From Bauldia sp. (GTDB lineage: Bacteria; Pseudomonadota; Alphaproteobacteria; Rhizobiales; Kaistiaceae): a stretch of 50,772 nucleotides of DNA. Position numbers and translations under genes: made by a program. The stretch covers positions 1-50,772 of the forward strand of contig NZ_JAGRLA010000083.1 in NCBI RefSeq assembly GCF_020442045.1. The letters are read 5' to 3'. Positions 1 to 8,537 of this stretch are shown piece after piece (position 1 is the stretch's first letter; each line of letters begins with the position of its first letter). The notes below the pieces were generated by a model. That model was not told the origin of the DNA, made no database searches, and saw nothing but the letters and a program-made list of their open reading frames with translations.

Positions 1-432
1 CGTCACCTCGCCGAGGATGTGGAACTTGTCGGTGAGATGATCCTTCTCGGACGGCTCCTCGCCGCTCTCCCATTGGAACAGCACGACCTGGCGCGGCCGG
101 GCCATGGTCGGATGGGAAACGGACTGGATCAGTTCGCCGTCGCGGCCGGGGACGGGAGCCGGCGTCACCACCACGCCGTCGCTGCGCAGCGCCATCAGCC
201 AGGCGAGCTCGGACGCGATGGCGTTCCGCGAATGGTAGCCTTCGCGATGGACCCGCATTGCCCAGCGGCGATCGGAGCCGGCATCGTCGACCCGATAGGT
301 CGCGTTCTCCGAGAGGTTGATCAGCGCCGGCGGCTCGCGCGCCGCGATGCCCCAGCTAGCGAGCGCCGCGGCGGCAAGATCCGCGAGGTGACGGAGCTGC
401 TCCTCGTGGGGAAGATCGTCAAAGGGCGTCAT
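1..432 (-). CDS. APH/ChoK-type phosphotransferase, N-terminal part (runs off window)
   Basis: The first 144 codons are present; the gene continues beyond base 1. I translated it by hand from the ATG at 432. The early segment LINLSENATYRVDD, followed by RWAMRVHREGYHS, is the nucleotide-binding start of aminoglycoside/choline-kinase-fold enzymes, where an S-E-N-x-T-Y-R-V strand precedes a basic residue. The catalytic HxDxxxxN region would lie outside the window. It follows a class III aminotransferase by 19 bases on the same strand. That pairing is known from hydroxylysine kinase / phospholyase systems, so phosphorylation of an amino alcohol or hydroxy amino acid is plausible but not shown. It is unlikely to be a true aminoglycoside resistance enzyme. 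Family is fairly certain, substrate unknown. Confidence 0.75.
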   Translation of the reverse strand, partial: MTPFDDLPHEEQLRHLADLAAAALASWGIAAREPPALINLSENATYRVDDAGSDRRWAMRVHREGYHSRNAIASELAWLMALRSDGVVVTPAPVPGRDGELIQSVSHPTMARPRQVVLFQWESGEEPSEKDHLTDKFHILGEVT

Positions 433-451
433 CGGTCGCTCGCCGCGCGGC

Positions 452-1741
452 TTACGCCGCCTCGCGGCGGCCGTTTGAGGAACGGCGCGCCGGCCCGAGC
501 AGCGTCGCGCGCGCCTGGCCGACGGCGGTATCGAGCCGGTTCAGTACGTCATCGCAAAGCGTCTTGTCGAGGAGGAGGCCCGGCTTGAACTGGAGGGCGC
601 GGGGATCGAGCGCCGAATAGATCGCCCATATGCCGTTCGCGTAGCAGCTCCGCATGACCTCGACCGCGCCCTGCGGGTGATCGAATTCGAGCCCGAGGAT
701 CAGGCCGCGCTGGCGGATGCCGACGAAGAAATCCGGATGGTGGGCCTGGATGTCGTTGAGGCCCTGACGGAGGTAATGCGCGATGTAGTGGCACTGCGAC
801 CGGGTCTCGGGCCGCGAGACGATCTCCATCACCTTGTGGGCGGCGATGCAGCCGAGCTCGGCGCCGCCGAAGCTCGACATGTGGCCCCAGCCGTCCTCGT
901 TGAGCCAGGCGGCCGACTTCTCGTTGGCGACCACCGCGGCGATCGGATAGATGCCGCCGGAGATGCCCTTGCCGGTAACCAGCATGTCGGGCACCACGCC
1001 ATAGGTGTCGATGCACCACATCTCGCCGGACCGCATCAGCCCGGTCTGGACCTCGTCGGCGATGAACAGCGTGCCGACCTTCTCGCACATCTCCTTGATC
1101 GCCTTGAGGTAGCCGGGGATCGGCATCGGGAAGCCGTAGGTCGCCGGGATCGACTCGATGATCACGCAGGCGGCGTCGCCCTTCATGATCTCGGCCTCCA
1201 TGGCGTCGAGATCGTTGAACGGCACCTTGGTGACCTCGTCCTCGGTCGCCTCGGAGAGGAAGAGCTTGGAGAAACGGTCGTCGCCGACCTTGACCGCGAG
1301 GCCGGTATGGCCGTGATAGCAGCGCTGCAGGCAGATGATGCGCTTGCGCTGGGTCGCGTGGCGGGCGCTCTTCAGCGCGATGTCGATCGCCTCGCCACCA
1401 CCCGAGGCATACATCGAGTAATGCAGCCCCTCGGGGGTGTGCTTGGCCAGCATCTCGGCGAGCTTGGTTCGCATCAGCGCCGGGAAGTGGTGGTTGCCGA
1501 TGTCGAAATGCTCCATCCCCTCCTTGACGGCGGCGATGACCTCGGGATTGCGGTGCCCGAGGCTGTAGATGCCGCCGTTGAGGTGAAGATCGATCAGGCG
1601 GCGGCCATCCATGTCGTAGAGGTAATAGGCCTCGCGGCGATCGATGACGAGATCGACCCCGACGCGCTGCCATTCCAGCGTCTTGCCGGGATTCCAGTAT
1701 TGCATGGTCCTGGCGATGAAGTCGTCCTTGGCCTTGCTCAC
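452..1741 (-). CDS. Class III PLP aminotransferase (possible phospholyase)
   Basis: A 429-residue fold-type I PLP enzyme. The cofactor lysine is K258 in LVTGKGISGG. It is preceded by the D229-E-V-Q-T-G motif, whose aspartate contacts the pyridine nitrogen, and by CYHGHTG around 141-147, the aromatic stacking region. Length is normal for the family. It is upstream of and co-directional with the APH-type kinase (19-base gap). In animals and some bacteria, AGXT2L-type members of this family are not transaminases: they eliminate phosphate from phosphoethanolamine or phosphohydroxylysine after a kinase of the neighbouring type. The same kinase-then-lyase arrangement could apply here. An ordinary omega-amino acid or glutamate-1-semialdehyde-like transaminase remains possible. 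Confidence 0.85.
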   Translation of the reverse strand: MSKAKDDFIARTMQYWNPGKTLEWQRVGVDLVIDRREAYYLYDMDGRRLIDLHLNGGIYSLGHRNPEVIAAVKEGMEHFDIGNHHFPALMRTKLAEMLAKHTPEGLHYSMYASGGGEAIDIALKSARHATQRKRIICLQRCYHGHTGLAVKVGDDRFSKLFLSEATEDEVTKVPFNDLDAMEAEIMKGDAACVIIESIPATYGFPMPIPGYLKAIKEMCEKVGTLFIADEVQTGLMRSGEMWCIDTYGVVPDMLVTGKGISGGIYPIAAVVANEKSAAWLNEDGWGHMSSFGGAELGCIAAHKVMEIVSRPETRSQCHYIAHYLRQGLNDIQAHHPDFFVGIRQRGLILGLEFDHPQGAVEVMRSCYANGIWAIYSALDPRALQFKPGLLLDKTLCDDVLNRLDTAVGQARATLLGPARRSSNGRREAA

Positions 1742-1902
1742 GACGCCATCTCCCGTTCGGTTGTCGCCCGCACCAGGCGCGCGGGCCTCTCCACGCCATG
1801 GACACTAGGCCCCCCTCCCCGCACCGACTTGACACAAGCGGGGAAGGAATTGACACCAAGGGAGAGGGTTTCGGGGCACCCCGGAAAACGGAAGGAAAGA
1901 CC

Positions 1903-2664
1903 ATGATTCTCGAGGGACGGGTTGCGATCGTAACCGGCGCCGGCTCGGGCATCGGCCGCGCCGGTGCCCTGTTGATGGCCCGTGAAGGCGCGGCGATCGT
2001 CGTCGCCGATCGCAACACCGAAGCCGGCGAGGCGACAGCTCGCGCGATCACCGAATCCGGCGGGCGTTCGCTCGCCGTCACGACGGATGCCGGCAAGGAC
2101 GCCGACCAGGAGCGGCTGGTCTCCGAAGCGATGGAGGTCTATGGCCGCATCGACATCCTCCACAGCCATGCCGGCGTACAGGTCGAGGGACCGCTCGAGG
2201 AGGTCGATCCGGAAGGCATGGACCTCTCCTGGCAGATCAACGTGCGGGCCCATTTCCGGCTGATCCGGCTGGTCATGCCGATCATGCGGGAGGCCGGCAA
2301 GGGCTCGGTGATCGTCACCTCCTCGAATTCCGGCGTCCTCTACGACCACGAGATGATCGCCTATGCGACCTCGAAGCATGCGGCGGTGGCGATGGTGAAG
2401 CAGATCGCCATCGACTACGGGAAATACGGCGTGCGGGTCAACGCGCTTTGCCCGGGCTGGGTCGACACCCCCTTCAACGACGCCTTCACCCGCCAGATGG
2501 GCGGACGCGAGGCGCTGCAGGAATACATCCGGGGCCAGATTCCGCTAGGCCGCTTCGCGACGGTCGACGAGATCGCCGAGTCGATCCTCTACCTCGCCTC
2601 CGACCGGTCGTCCTTCATGACCGGCCACGCGCTGGTCGTCGACGGCGGGGAATGCATCGCCTGA
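1903..2664 (+). CDS. Short-chain dehydrogenase/reductase
   Basis: A 253-residue classical SDR. The NAD(P) motif TGAGSGIG lies at residues 11-18, and D36 in VVADRN at the end of the second strand favours NAD over NADP. The active site has the serine in VTSSNSG and the Y-x-x-x-K in YATSKHA. The NNAG position reads SHAG, a mild deviation. The C-terminal MTGHALVVDGG is typical. I chose the ATG at 1903, just before the first strand, because the 35 codons upstream show no fold and the closer AAGGAAAGACC looks like a ribosome binding site. It is divergent from the aminotransferase and ends one base before the convergent otnC stop. It may oxidise a sugar acid that feeds that branch, but nothing proves it. 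Confidence 0.88.
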   Translation: MILEGRVAIVTGAGSGIGRAGALLMAREGAAIVVADRNTEAGEATARAITESGGRSLAVTTDAGKDADQERLVSEAMEVYGRIDILHSHAGVQVEGPLEEVDPEGMDLSWQINVRAHFRLIRLVMPIMREAGKGSVIVTSSNSGVLYDHEMIAYATSKHAAVAMVKQIAIDYGKYGVRVNALCPGWVDTPFNDAFTRQMGGREALQEYIRGQIPLGRFATVDEIAESILYLASDRSSFMTGHALVVDGGECIA

Positions 2665-2665
2665 C

Positions 2666-3286
2666 CTAGCTCGGCTTGAGCTCGGCCACCTGCGCGGCAT
2701 CGAGGTAGCGGACGGCAAGCCCGCGGGTGATCATCGCAAGCCGGGCCGCCTCCTCCAGCTCCTCGATGGCGAAGACGGCGCGATCGAGATCGCCCGCCGA
2801 GACCACCGGACCGTGATTGCCGAGGAGCACGGCGGCGCTCGGCGCCGTTCCCTTGATCAGCGTGATCACGTCGCTCGAACCCGGCCGCGTATAGGGCACG
2901 ACGGGGACGCGTCCGACCCGCATGACGACATAGGGCGTCATCGGCGGCAGGGCATCCTCCGGATCGACATCGGCGAGGCAGGAGAGCGCGGTCGCATACG
3001 TGGAATGGAGGTGGACCACGGCCCGGGCCGAGGGACGCGACTCGTAGAAGGAGAAATGCAGCGGCAGTTCCTTGGTCGGCTTGTCACCGGAAACCGGATC
3101 GCCATTCAGGTCGAGCTTGGAGAGCCGATCCGGATCGAGGAAGCCGAGGCAGGAATTGGTCGGCGTGAAGATATAGCCGTCGTCGAGCCGGGCCGAGATG
3201 TTGCCGGACGAGCCGCCGGTCAGCCCGCGCTCGAACATCGAGCGGCCCCATTTGACGATACCGGCGCGGATCGCAGCTTCGCTCAT
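2666..3286 (-). CDS. otnC: 3-oxo-tetronate 4-phosphate decarboxylase-type class II aldolase
   Basis: A 206-residue class II aldolase/adducin domain protein. The phosphate-binding loop GGSSGNIS is at 24-31. Probable catalytic E73 is in KELPLHF, and zinc ligands H92 and H94 are in VHLHSTY, with H158 in LLGNHGP. Its start overlaps the otnK stop by four bases (ATGA), so the two are translationally coupled. In the characterised pathway OtnK phosphorylates a 3-oxo-tetronate and OtnC decarboxylates the product to dihydroxyacetone phosphate. The direct otnK neighbour is what makes this assignment better than a generic fuculose-phosphate aldolase. Confidence 0.88.
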   Translation of the reverse strand: MSEAAIRAGIVKWGRSMFERGLTGGSSGNISARLDDGYIFTPTNSCLGFLDPDRLSKLDLNGDPVSGDKPTKELPLHFSFYESRPSARAVVHLHSTYATALSCLADVDPEDALPPMTPYVVMRVGRVPVVPYTRPGSSDVITLIKGTAPSAAVLLGNHGPVVSAGDLDRAVFAIEELEEAARLAMITRGLAVRYLDAAQVAELKPS

Positions 3287-4539
3287 GGGGTCTCCATCGC
3301 CCTGAGGGCCTTGTCGAAGAAGTCGGGAGCGCCGAAATTGCCGCTCTTCAGGGCGAGCCCAAGCACAGGATCACCGTCGCTGACGAGGGCCGGGACGCCG
3401 GGATCGATCTCGCCGCCTATCCGCAGGCTGTCGAGATGGAGCGCGGTGATGACCGCGCCGGACGTTTCGCCGCCACCCACGGCGATCCTGCTTACGCCAC
3501 GCGCGACGAGCTGGCTCGCGAGCTCGCCGAAGAAGCTTTCGACCGCTTCCGCCACCCTGGCGCGTCCGAAACGCTCCTGCACCGCCGCCACCGCCTCCGG
3601 CTCGGCGGTCGAGGTGACGATCGGCTGCTCGGCCAAATGGCTCTCGACAAAATCGAGAGCGCCGGCCACCGTCGTCCGACCCTCCACCAGGTCTTCGGGA
3701 AGGACCGTGAGGGCCGGATGGCTCTCCGCGTAGCGGGCGACCTGCCCGCGCGTCGCGGTCGAACACGAGCCGGAGAGCACGCAGCCGGGCCCGGCCACCG
3801 CCGGAACCCTGGTCGCGGTCCCGCCAAGCAGCCCGCGTTGCGCGAAATTTCGCGGCAGGCCAAGCGCTATCCCCGACCCGCCAGTGATCAGCTTCGCGCC
3901 ATCGAGCGCCTCGCCAAGCGCGAAGAGGTCGTCGTCGACGATCGCGTCGGCGACGGCAAGCCGACGGCCCTCCGCCGCTTCCGCCGCGAGTGCCGAACGG
4001 ATGGCGCCGGCGCCGGCTCGTACCGCCGGATAGGGCACGAGGCCGACCCCGAGGCTTGTCTGACGCCCCAGCCAGCGAACAAGATCCGGGTCGGTCATCG
4101 GATTGAGCGGGTGCGTCTCCATGCCGGATTCACTGAGGAGCCGGCCGTTGACGAAGAGATGACCCTGGTAGAGCGTGCGGCCTGTGGTCGGAAAGGCCGG
4201 ACACACCACCGCGACATCCCCACCGAGCGCCTCGAGCAGGGCCTCCGCCACCGGGCCGATATTGCCCTCGGGCGTCGAATCGAAGGTCGAGCAATACTTG
4301 AACAGGAACTGCTCGCAGCCCTGCGCCTTCAACCATTCGAGCGCGGCAAGCGACTGGGCCACCGCCTCGTCCGCCGCGATCGAGCGCGTCTTGAGGGCAA
4401 CGACTCCGGCTTCGCAGTCCTGCGGCGCCGGCCTCGTCGGCACGCCGACGAACTGGATCGTCACCATCCCGCCCTTGGCGAGGGTATTGGCGATGTCGCT
4501 TGCGCCGGTGAAATCGTCGGCAATCACGCCCAGTAGCAT
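3283..4539 (-). CDS. otnK: 3-oxo-tetronate kinase (four-carbon acid sugar kinase family)
   Basis: A 418-residue member of the DUF1537 four-carbon acid sugar kinase family. The N-terminal LLGVIADDFTGASDIAN is the family signature, with a substrate-binding D-D-F-T-G-A. The C-terminal nucleotide-binding half contains ISRIAVGGGETSGAV and later LKSGNFG. It is the first gene of an otnK-otnC pair on the minus strand. The usual LtnD-type beta-hydroxyacid dehydrogenase and the isomerase OtnI are not adjacent, so either the SDR at 1903 or a distant gene supplies the oxo acid. Stereochemistry of the substrate (L-threonate or D-erythronate) cannot be read from sequence. Confidence 0.9.
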   Translation of the reverse strand: MLLGVIADDFTGASDIANTLAKGGMVTIQFVGVPTRPAPQDCEAGVVALKTRSIAADEAVAQSLAALEWLKAQGCEQFLFKYCSTFDSTPEGNIGPVAEALLEALGGDVAVVCPAFPTTGRTLYQGHLFVNGRLLSESGMETHPLNPMTDPDLVRWLGRQTSLGVGLVPYPAVRAGAGAIRSALAAEAAEGRRLAVADAIVDDDLFALGEALDGAKLITGGSGIALGLPRNFAQRGLLGGTATRVPAVAGPGCVLSGSCSTATRGQVARYAESHPALTVLPEDLVEGRTTVAGALDFVESHLAEQPIVTSTAEPEAVAAVQERFGRARVAEAVESFFGELASQLVARGVSRIAVGGGETSGAVITALHLDSLRIGGEIDPGVPALVSDGDPVLGLALKSGNFGAPDFFDKALRAMETP

Positions 4540-4922
4540 TTCGTCCCCCCTGCGACGGCCGCTTGGTGCGCCTGCACCGGCCCTCCCCTCATTTCCCTCA
4601 AGTACCCCGGGCGTTCCACCAGGAAACGCAGGACTTCCACTATCCGCGGCGCAACCGTCATTCCATCTCCCCTCTTGTCGGACCCTCTCCGTCTCCGAAA
4701 TCCGGCAGCCGGTGCAGGTGTCTGGCTATCACGAACCCAACCGGCTCCGATAGATTGAGCGGCGATCCCGTCCGCATCGGCCCCGATCGCAAACGGGATG
4801 TATCCCGCGACTGGCGGCCCGGCGATCGTTCGCTATATTTCTCCGTAGAGACCCTGCCCCGGCCGGCCGATGCTACGGGCGAGTTCCCCGCAGTAAGCTG
4901 GCAAACCCCCGAGGAGACTGTA
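4540..4922. other. Divergent intergenic region, otnK / dps
   Basis: This 383-base stretch separates divergently transcribed otnK and dps and must hold promoters for both. The open frame that runs into dps from 4563 lacks any domain before the Dps ATG. A 5-base inverted repeat, CTATC at 4726-4730 and GATAG at 4749-4753, is visible but does not fit the spacing of an OxyR site. No regulator can be named. Confidence 0.5.
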
Positions 4923-5444
4923 ATGAAGCGCTCATCTGCAAAGACCAAACGCGCGGCCCCCCTGCGCACGCCATCCGGACTCGGCGCCAACGCCACCAGG
5001 GACATCGCCGCCGCCCTGACGACGCTGCTCGCGGACGTCTTCACCCTCTACATCAAGACAAAGAATTTTCATTGGCACCTTTCCGGCCCCCGCTTCCGGG
5101 ATCTTCATTTGCTTTTTGACGAACACGGCACCCAGATATTTGCGATGACCGACGACATCGCCGAGCGGGCCCGCAAGGTCGGCGGGCCGACGCTGAAGTC
5201 GGTCGGCCAGATCAGCAAGCTGCAGCGCCTCCCCGACAACGACGCCGACTTCGTCACGGCGAAGGACATGGTCGCCGAGCTCCGCGATGACAACATGCAG
5301 CTGGCGACCTTCCTGCGCGAGACCCACGCGGTCTGCGACGAGCTAGGCGACGTGGCGACCGCGAGCCTGATCGAGAACTGGATCGACGAGACCGAGCGCC
5401 GCATCTGGTTCCTCTTCGAGATCAGCCGCGACGCGGCCGATTGA
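4923..5444 (+). CDS. dps: Dps-family ferritin-like DNA-binding/iron-storage protein
   Basis: A 173-residue Dps protein that should form a dodecamer, oxidise Fe(II) with peroxide and store the iron. The inter-subunit ferroxidase residues are visible: H50 in KNFHWHLSG, and H62 and D66 in FRDLHLLFDEH. The first 15 residues are rich in Lys/Arg (KRSSAKTKRAAPLR), the type of basic tail that binds DNA in several Dps proteins. The ATG at 4923 is preceded by GAGGAGACTGTA, a good ribosome binding site, which overrules the longer frame from 4563. A small DUF2188 protein follows 38 bases later. Confidence 0.93.
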   Translation: MKRSSAKTKRAAPLRTPSGLGANATRDIAAALTTLLADVFTLYIKTKNFHWHLSGPRFRDLHLLFDEHGTQIFAMTDDIAERARKVGGPTLKSVGQISKLQRLPDNDADFVTAKDMVAELRDDNMQLATFLRETHAVCDELGDVATASLIENWIDETERRIWFLFEISRDAAD

Positions 5445-5482
5445 ACAGGCAGCCGGCGCCGCTGCAAGTCAGGGAGTGTGCG

Positions 5483-5722
5483 ATGACGAAGGTGACCTAC
5501 GAGATCGTCGAACATGATGGTGGCTGGGCCTACAAGGTCGGCGATGTCTTCTCCGAAACCTTCCAGACCCGCGACGATGCGCTCGATGCCGCCCGCCAGG
5601 CGGCGATGGAGCAGCGGATGCCGGGCAACACGACCGGTATTTCCTGGGAAGACAAGGAAGGCAAGTGGCACGACGAGCTGGCGGCCGGCAATGATCGGCC
5701 CGAGACGGAGGTCAAGGACTAG
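5483..5722 (+). CDS. DUF2188 domain small protein
   Basis: 79 residues. The core TYEIVEHDGGWAYKVGDVFS followed by a helix with DDALDAARQAA matches the DUF2188 pattern: two to three strands, then a helix with periodic alanines. The function of the family is unknown. The ATG at 5483 is preceded by AGGGAGTGTGCG; the frame could start at 5441 inside the end of dps, but that adds only unstructured residues. Its position directly after dps suggests co-transcription and perhaps a stress role, which is inference only. Confidence 0.85.
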   Translation: MTKVTYEIVEHDGGWAYKVGDVFSETFQTRDDALDAARQAAMEQRMPGNTTGISWEDKEGKWHDELAAGNDRPETEVKD

Positions 5723-5727
5723 ACGGA

Positions 5728-5762
5728 GAGCCGGGCCCGCGCATCAGGCGGCCGCCCGGCTC
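5728..5762. terminator. Probable bidirectional terminator hairpin
   Basis: Perfect 9-base inverted repeat GAGCCGGGC (5728-5736) and GCCCGGCTC (5754-5762) with a 17-base loop, followed on the plus strand by ATGTTTTG. It sits between the DUF2188 gene and the convergent Tm-1-like gene and overlaps the latter's stop codon. The T-run is short, so efficiency is uncertain. Confidence 0.6.
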
Positions 5763-6975
5763 ATGTTTTGAGCCTTGCCAACAGGAGCTCCGCCGCGCGC
5801 TCGGCAAAGGCATTCGCATTGATGTCGAGGTCCATTTCGACGACCTCGACATTGCCGTGGAGCTCCGCTTTCAGGGCGTCGAACAGCGCTTCGTCCGCGG
5901 CCGGGTCGTGGAAGGGCTGTCCTTCGACGTCGATCAGCGAGACGCCCTTCTTCGGCACCATGACAACCGTCGGCCCCTTGGCGCGGGCGAGCTTTCCACC
6001 GATGATCCGGCCGAGTTCGGCATTCTCCTCGACGGTCGTGCGCATCAGCGTGACCTGCGGGTTGTGGCGATAGAAGGTCCGGTCCCTGAACGTGTCGGGG
6101 ATAGTCTCCGGCGCCCCGAAATTGACCATGTCGAGCGCGCCGAGCGAAACGACCTGCGGGACGCCGGCGGCGCCAGCCGCCTCGAGCCTTCGAGGGCCGG
6201 CGCTGAGCACGCCGCCAACCAGCTCGTCCGCCAGTTCGGTCGTCGTCAGGTCAAGGACTCCGGCGATGAAACCCGCGCTGACCAGCTCTTCCATGCTGCG
6301 TCCGCCGGTCCCCGTCGCATGGAAGACCAGCACCTCGTAGCCGGCCTCCTCCAGCACCTCCCGCGCCCGTGTCACGCAAGGGGTGGTGACGCCGAACATG
6401 GTGGCTGCGATCAGCGGCTTGTCGTGGAGGCCGGAGGGGGCTTCGGCCTTCACCATCCCGGCGATGGCCCCGGCGGCGTTGGTCAGGATCCGCATCGACA
6501 GGCGATTGATGCCGGCAATGTCGACCACCGACGGCATCATGGTGATGTCCTTGGCGCCGACATAGGCGCTGACGTCGCCGGAGGCGAGAGTCGAGATCAT
6601 CAGCTTGGGCACGCCGACCGGAAGCGCCCGCATCGCCGCGGTGCCGACCGCCGTACCGCCGCCGCCGCCCATCGAGACGATGCCGTCGATCCGGCCTTCG
6701 TCATACAGCCGTGCGACGATCGCCGCGGCGCCCTCGCTCATCACCGTGACGGCGCGGCCCCGGTCCCGTTCCTCCACCAGCCGCGCAAGGTCGGCGCCGC
6801 CGGCTTCCGCCACCTCCGCCGCCCGGATATCGGGGCTGAACGAGGGAGAGCCGAGAATGCCGGCATCGATCACCAGGGTCGAGACGCCCTGCGTTTCGAT
6901 CCGCTGCTTCAGGAAGGCGAATTCCTCGCCCTTGGTGTCGAGCGTCCCGAGAATTGCGACGACCTTGTGCGTCAT
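5761..6975 (-). CDS. Tm-1-like ATP-binding domain protein (UPF0261)
   Basis: 404 residues. The start MTHKVVAILGTLDTKGEEF is the hallmark of the UPF0261/Tm-1-like N-terminal domain, named after the tomato Tm-1 protein, whose N-terminal domain binds ATP and the tobamovirus replicase. Further family-like stretches are MGGGGGTAVGTAAMRALPVG and FHATGTGGRSMEELV. Bacterial members have no established reaction. The ATG at 6975 has GGGAGG seven bases upstream; a TTG at 7005 would add ten residues and is less likely. The TIM-barrel protein that often accompanies the family is not adjacent. It is divergent from matB across 47 bases. Confidence 0.88.
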   Translation of the reverse strand: MTHKVVAILGTLDTKGEEFAFLKQRIETQGVSTLVIDAGILGSPSFSPDIRAAEVAEAGGADLARLVEERDRGRAVTVMSEGAAAIVARLYDEGRIDGIVSMGGGGGTAVGTAAMRALPVGVPKLMISTLASGDVSAYVGAKDITMMPSVVDIAGINRLSMRILTNAAGAIAGMVKAEAPSGLHDKPLIAATMFGVTTPCVTRAREVLEEAGYEVLVFHATGTGGRSMEELVSAGFIAGVLDLTTTELADELVGGVLSAGPRRLEAAGAAGVPQVVSLGALDMVNFGAPETIPDTFRDRTFYRHNPQVTLMRTTVEENAELGRIIGGKLARAKGPTVVMVPKKGVSLIDVEGQPFHDPAADEALFDALKAELHGNVEVVEMDLDINANAFAERAAELLLARLKT

Positions 6976-7022
6976 GGCACCATCCCTCCCTCTTTCGAAT
7001 CCCAACCTAACAGAGAGACGCC

Positions 7023-8537
7023 GTGAACCACCTCTTTGATCAGATTCGCGATCGCATGCCCGAGCCGGCGAAACCGTTCATGGACGTCTTCGGCCGGGGC
7101 GTTCTCAGCTACGGCGACATGCTTGCCGACACCGCCCGCCTTGCCAATGCGCTCGTCGAGGCCGGGGTCGAACCGGGTGACCGGGTCGCGGCCCGGGTCG
7201 CCAAGAGCCCGGAGGCAATCCTGCTCTACCTCGGCTGCGTCCGCGCCGGCGCGGCCTTCCTGCCTCTCAATACCGGCTATACCCTCAGCGAACTCGGCTA
7301 TTTCTTCGGCGACGCCGAACCGCGTCTCATCGTCTGCGATCCCGAGATGGCGAAGGATATCCGTTCGGTCGCGCCGACCACGACGGTGGAGACCCTCGAC
7401 GCCGCCGGCCAGGGATCGCTGACCAGACGCGCCGCCCAGTTGTCTCCCGACTTCGCGGACGCCGCCCGCGGCCCCGACGACCTGGCCGCCATCCTCTACA
7501 CCTCGGGCACCACCGGCCGGTCCAAGGGGGCGATGCTCACCCACGAGAACCTCGCCTCCAATGCCCGGACGCTGGTCGACTACTGGCGTTTCACCGGCGA
7601 GGACGTGCTGATCCACGCCCTGCCGGTCTTCCACACCCACGGCCTCTTCGTCGCCACCAATACGATCCTCTTCGCGGCCGCGTCGATGATCTACCTGCCG
7701 CGTTTCGATGCCGATCAGATTCTCGCGGCGATGCCGCGGGCGACCAGCCTGATGGGCGTTCCGACCTTCTACGTCCGGTTGCTGCAGCAGCCGGGCCTGA
7801 CCCGTGAAACGGCAGCGCATATGCGGCTCTTCGTCTCCGGTTCCGCACCGCTGCTGGCCGACACGCACGCCGCCTGGCGGGAGAGGACCGGCCACGCCAT
7901 CCTCGAGCGCTACGGCATGACCGAGACCAACATGAACACGTCGAACCCCTATGACGGAGAGCGGGTCGCGGGCACGGTCGGCTTTCCGCTCCCCGACGTC
8001 GCGCTGCGCGTCACCGATCCGGAGACCGGCGCGCCACTCGCCGATGGCGAGATCGGCATGATCGAGGTGAAGGGGCCCAACGTCTTCGCCGGCTATTGGC
8101 GGATGCCCGAGAAGACCCGCGCCGAATTTCGAGACGACGGCTTCTTCATCACCGGCGACCTCGGCCGGATCGACGACAGGGGCTATGTGTCGATCGTCGG
8201 GCGCGGCAAGGATCTCGTCATCAGCGGCGGCTTCAACGTCTATCCGAAGGAGGTCGAATCCGAGATCGACCAGATCGACGGCGTGGTCGAGAGCGCCGTG
8301 ATCGGCTTGCCCCATCCCGATTTCGGCGAGGCCGTCACGGCGGTCGTCGTGCGGGAAACCGGCGTCGATCTGGAGGAAGCCGATGTCTGCGCGCCGCTGG
8401 CCGAACGGCTCGCCCGCTACAAGCAGCCCAAGCGGGTGATCTTCGTCGATGAATTGCCGCGAAACACCATGGGCAAGGTCCAGAAGAACCTGCTGCGCGA
8501 CCGCCTCGCCGATCTCTACGCCGCATCCGCTTCGTAG
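7023..8537 (+). CDS. matB: Malonyl-CoA synthetase (acyl-adenylate-forming enzyme)
   Basis: 504 residues of the ANL superfamily. Visible motifs are the AMP-binding loop LYTSGTTGRSKGAML, ALPVFHTHGL, RYGMTETNMN, and the hinge ITGDLGRID with IVGRGKDLVISGGFNVYP. The C-terminal catalytic lysine is in PRNTMGKVQKN. Overall wording and length fit MatB, which makes malonyl-CoA from malonate, CoA and ATP. The start is GTG at 7023 after CAGAGAGACGCC. No matA decarboxylase or malonate transporter lies beside it. Its last 22 bases overlap the end of the convergent FAD monooxygenase gene. Confidence 0.9.
   Translation: MNHLFDQIRDRMPEPAKPFMDVFGRGVLSYGDMLADTARLANALVEAGVEPGDRVAARVAKSPEAILLYLGCVRAGAAFLPLNTGYTLSELGYFFGDAEPRLIVCDPEMAKDIRSVAPTTTVETLDAAGQGSLTRRAAQLSPDFADAARGPDDLAAILYTSGTTGRSKGAMLTHENLASNARTLVDYWRFTGEDVLIHALPVFHTHGLFVATNTILFAAASMIYLPRFDADQILAAMPRATSLMGVPTFYVRLLQQPGLTRETAAHMRLFVSGSAPLLADTHAAWRERTGHAILERYGMTETNMNTSNPYDGERVAGTVGFPLPDVALRVTDPETGAPLADGEIGMIEVKGPNVFAGYWRMPEKTRAEFRDDGFFITGDLGRIDDRGYVSIVGRGKDLVISGGFNVYPKEVESEIDQIDGVVESAVIGLPHPDFGEAVTAVVVRETGVDLEEADVCAPLAERLARYKQPKRVIFVDELPRNTMGKVQKNLLRDRLADLYAASAS

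Noticed and set aside
452..1741. Glutamate-1-semialdehyde aminomutase
   Set aside because: The D-E-V-Q-T-G and G-K-G motifs are shared by all class III enzymes, and the neighbouring kinase and absence of heme genes argue against it.
4726..4753. Possible OxyR site before dps
   Set aside because: CTATC and GATAG are 18 bases apart, which does not fit the ATAG-N7-CTAT-N7 spacing.
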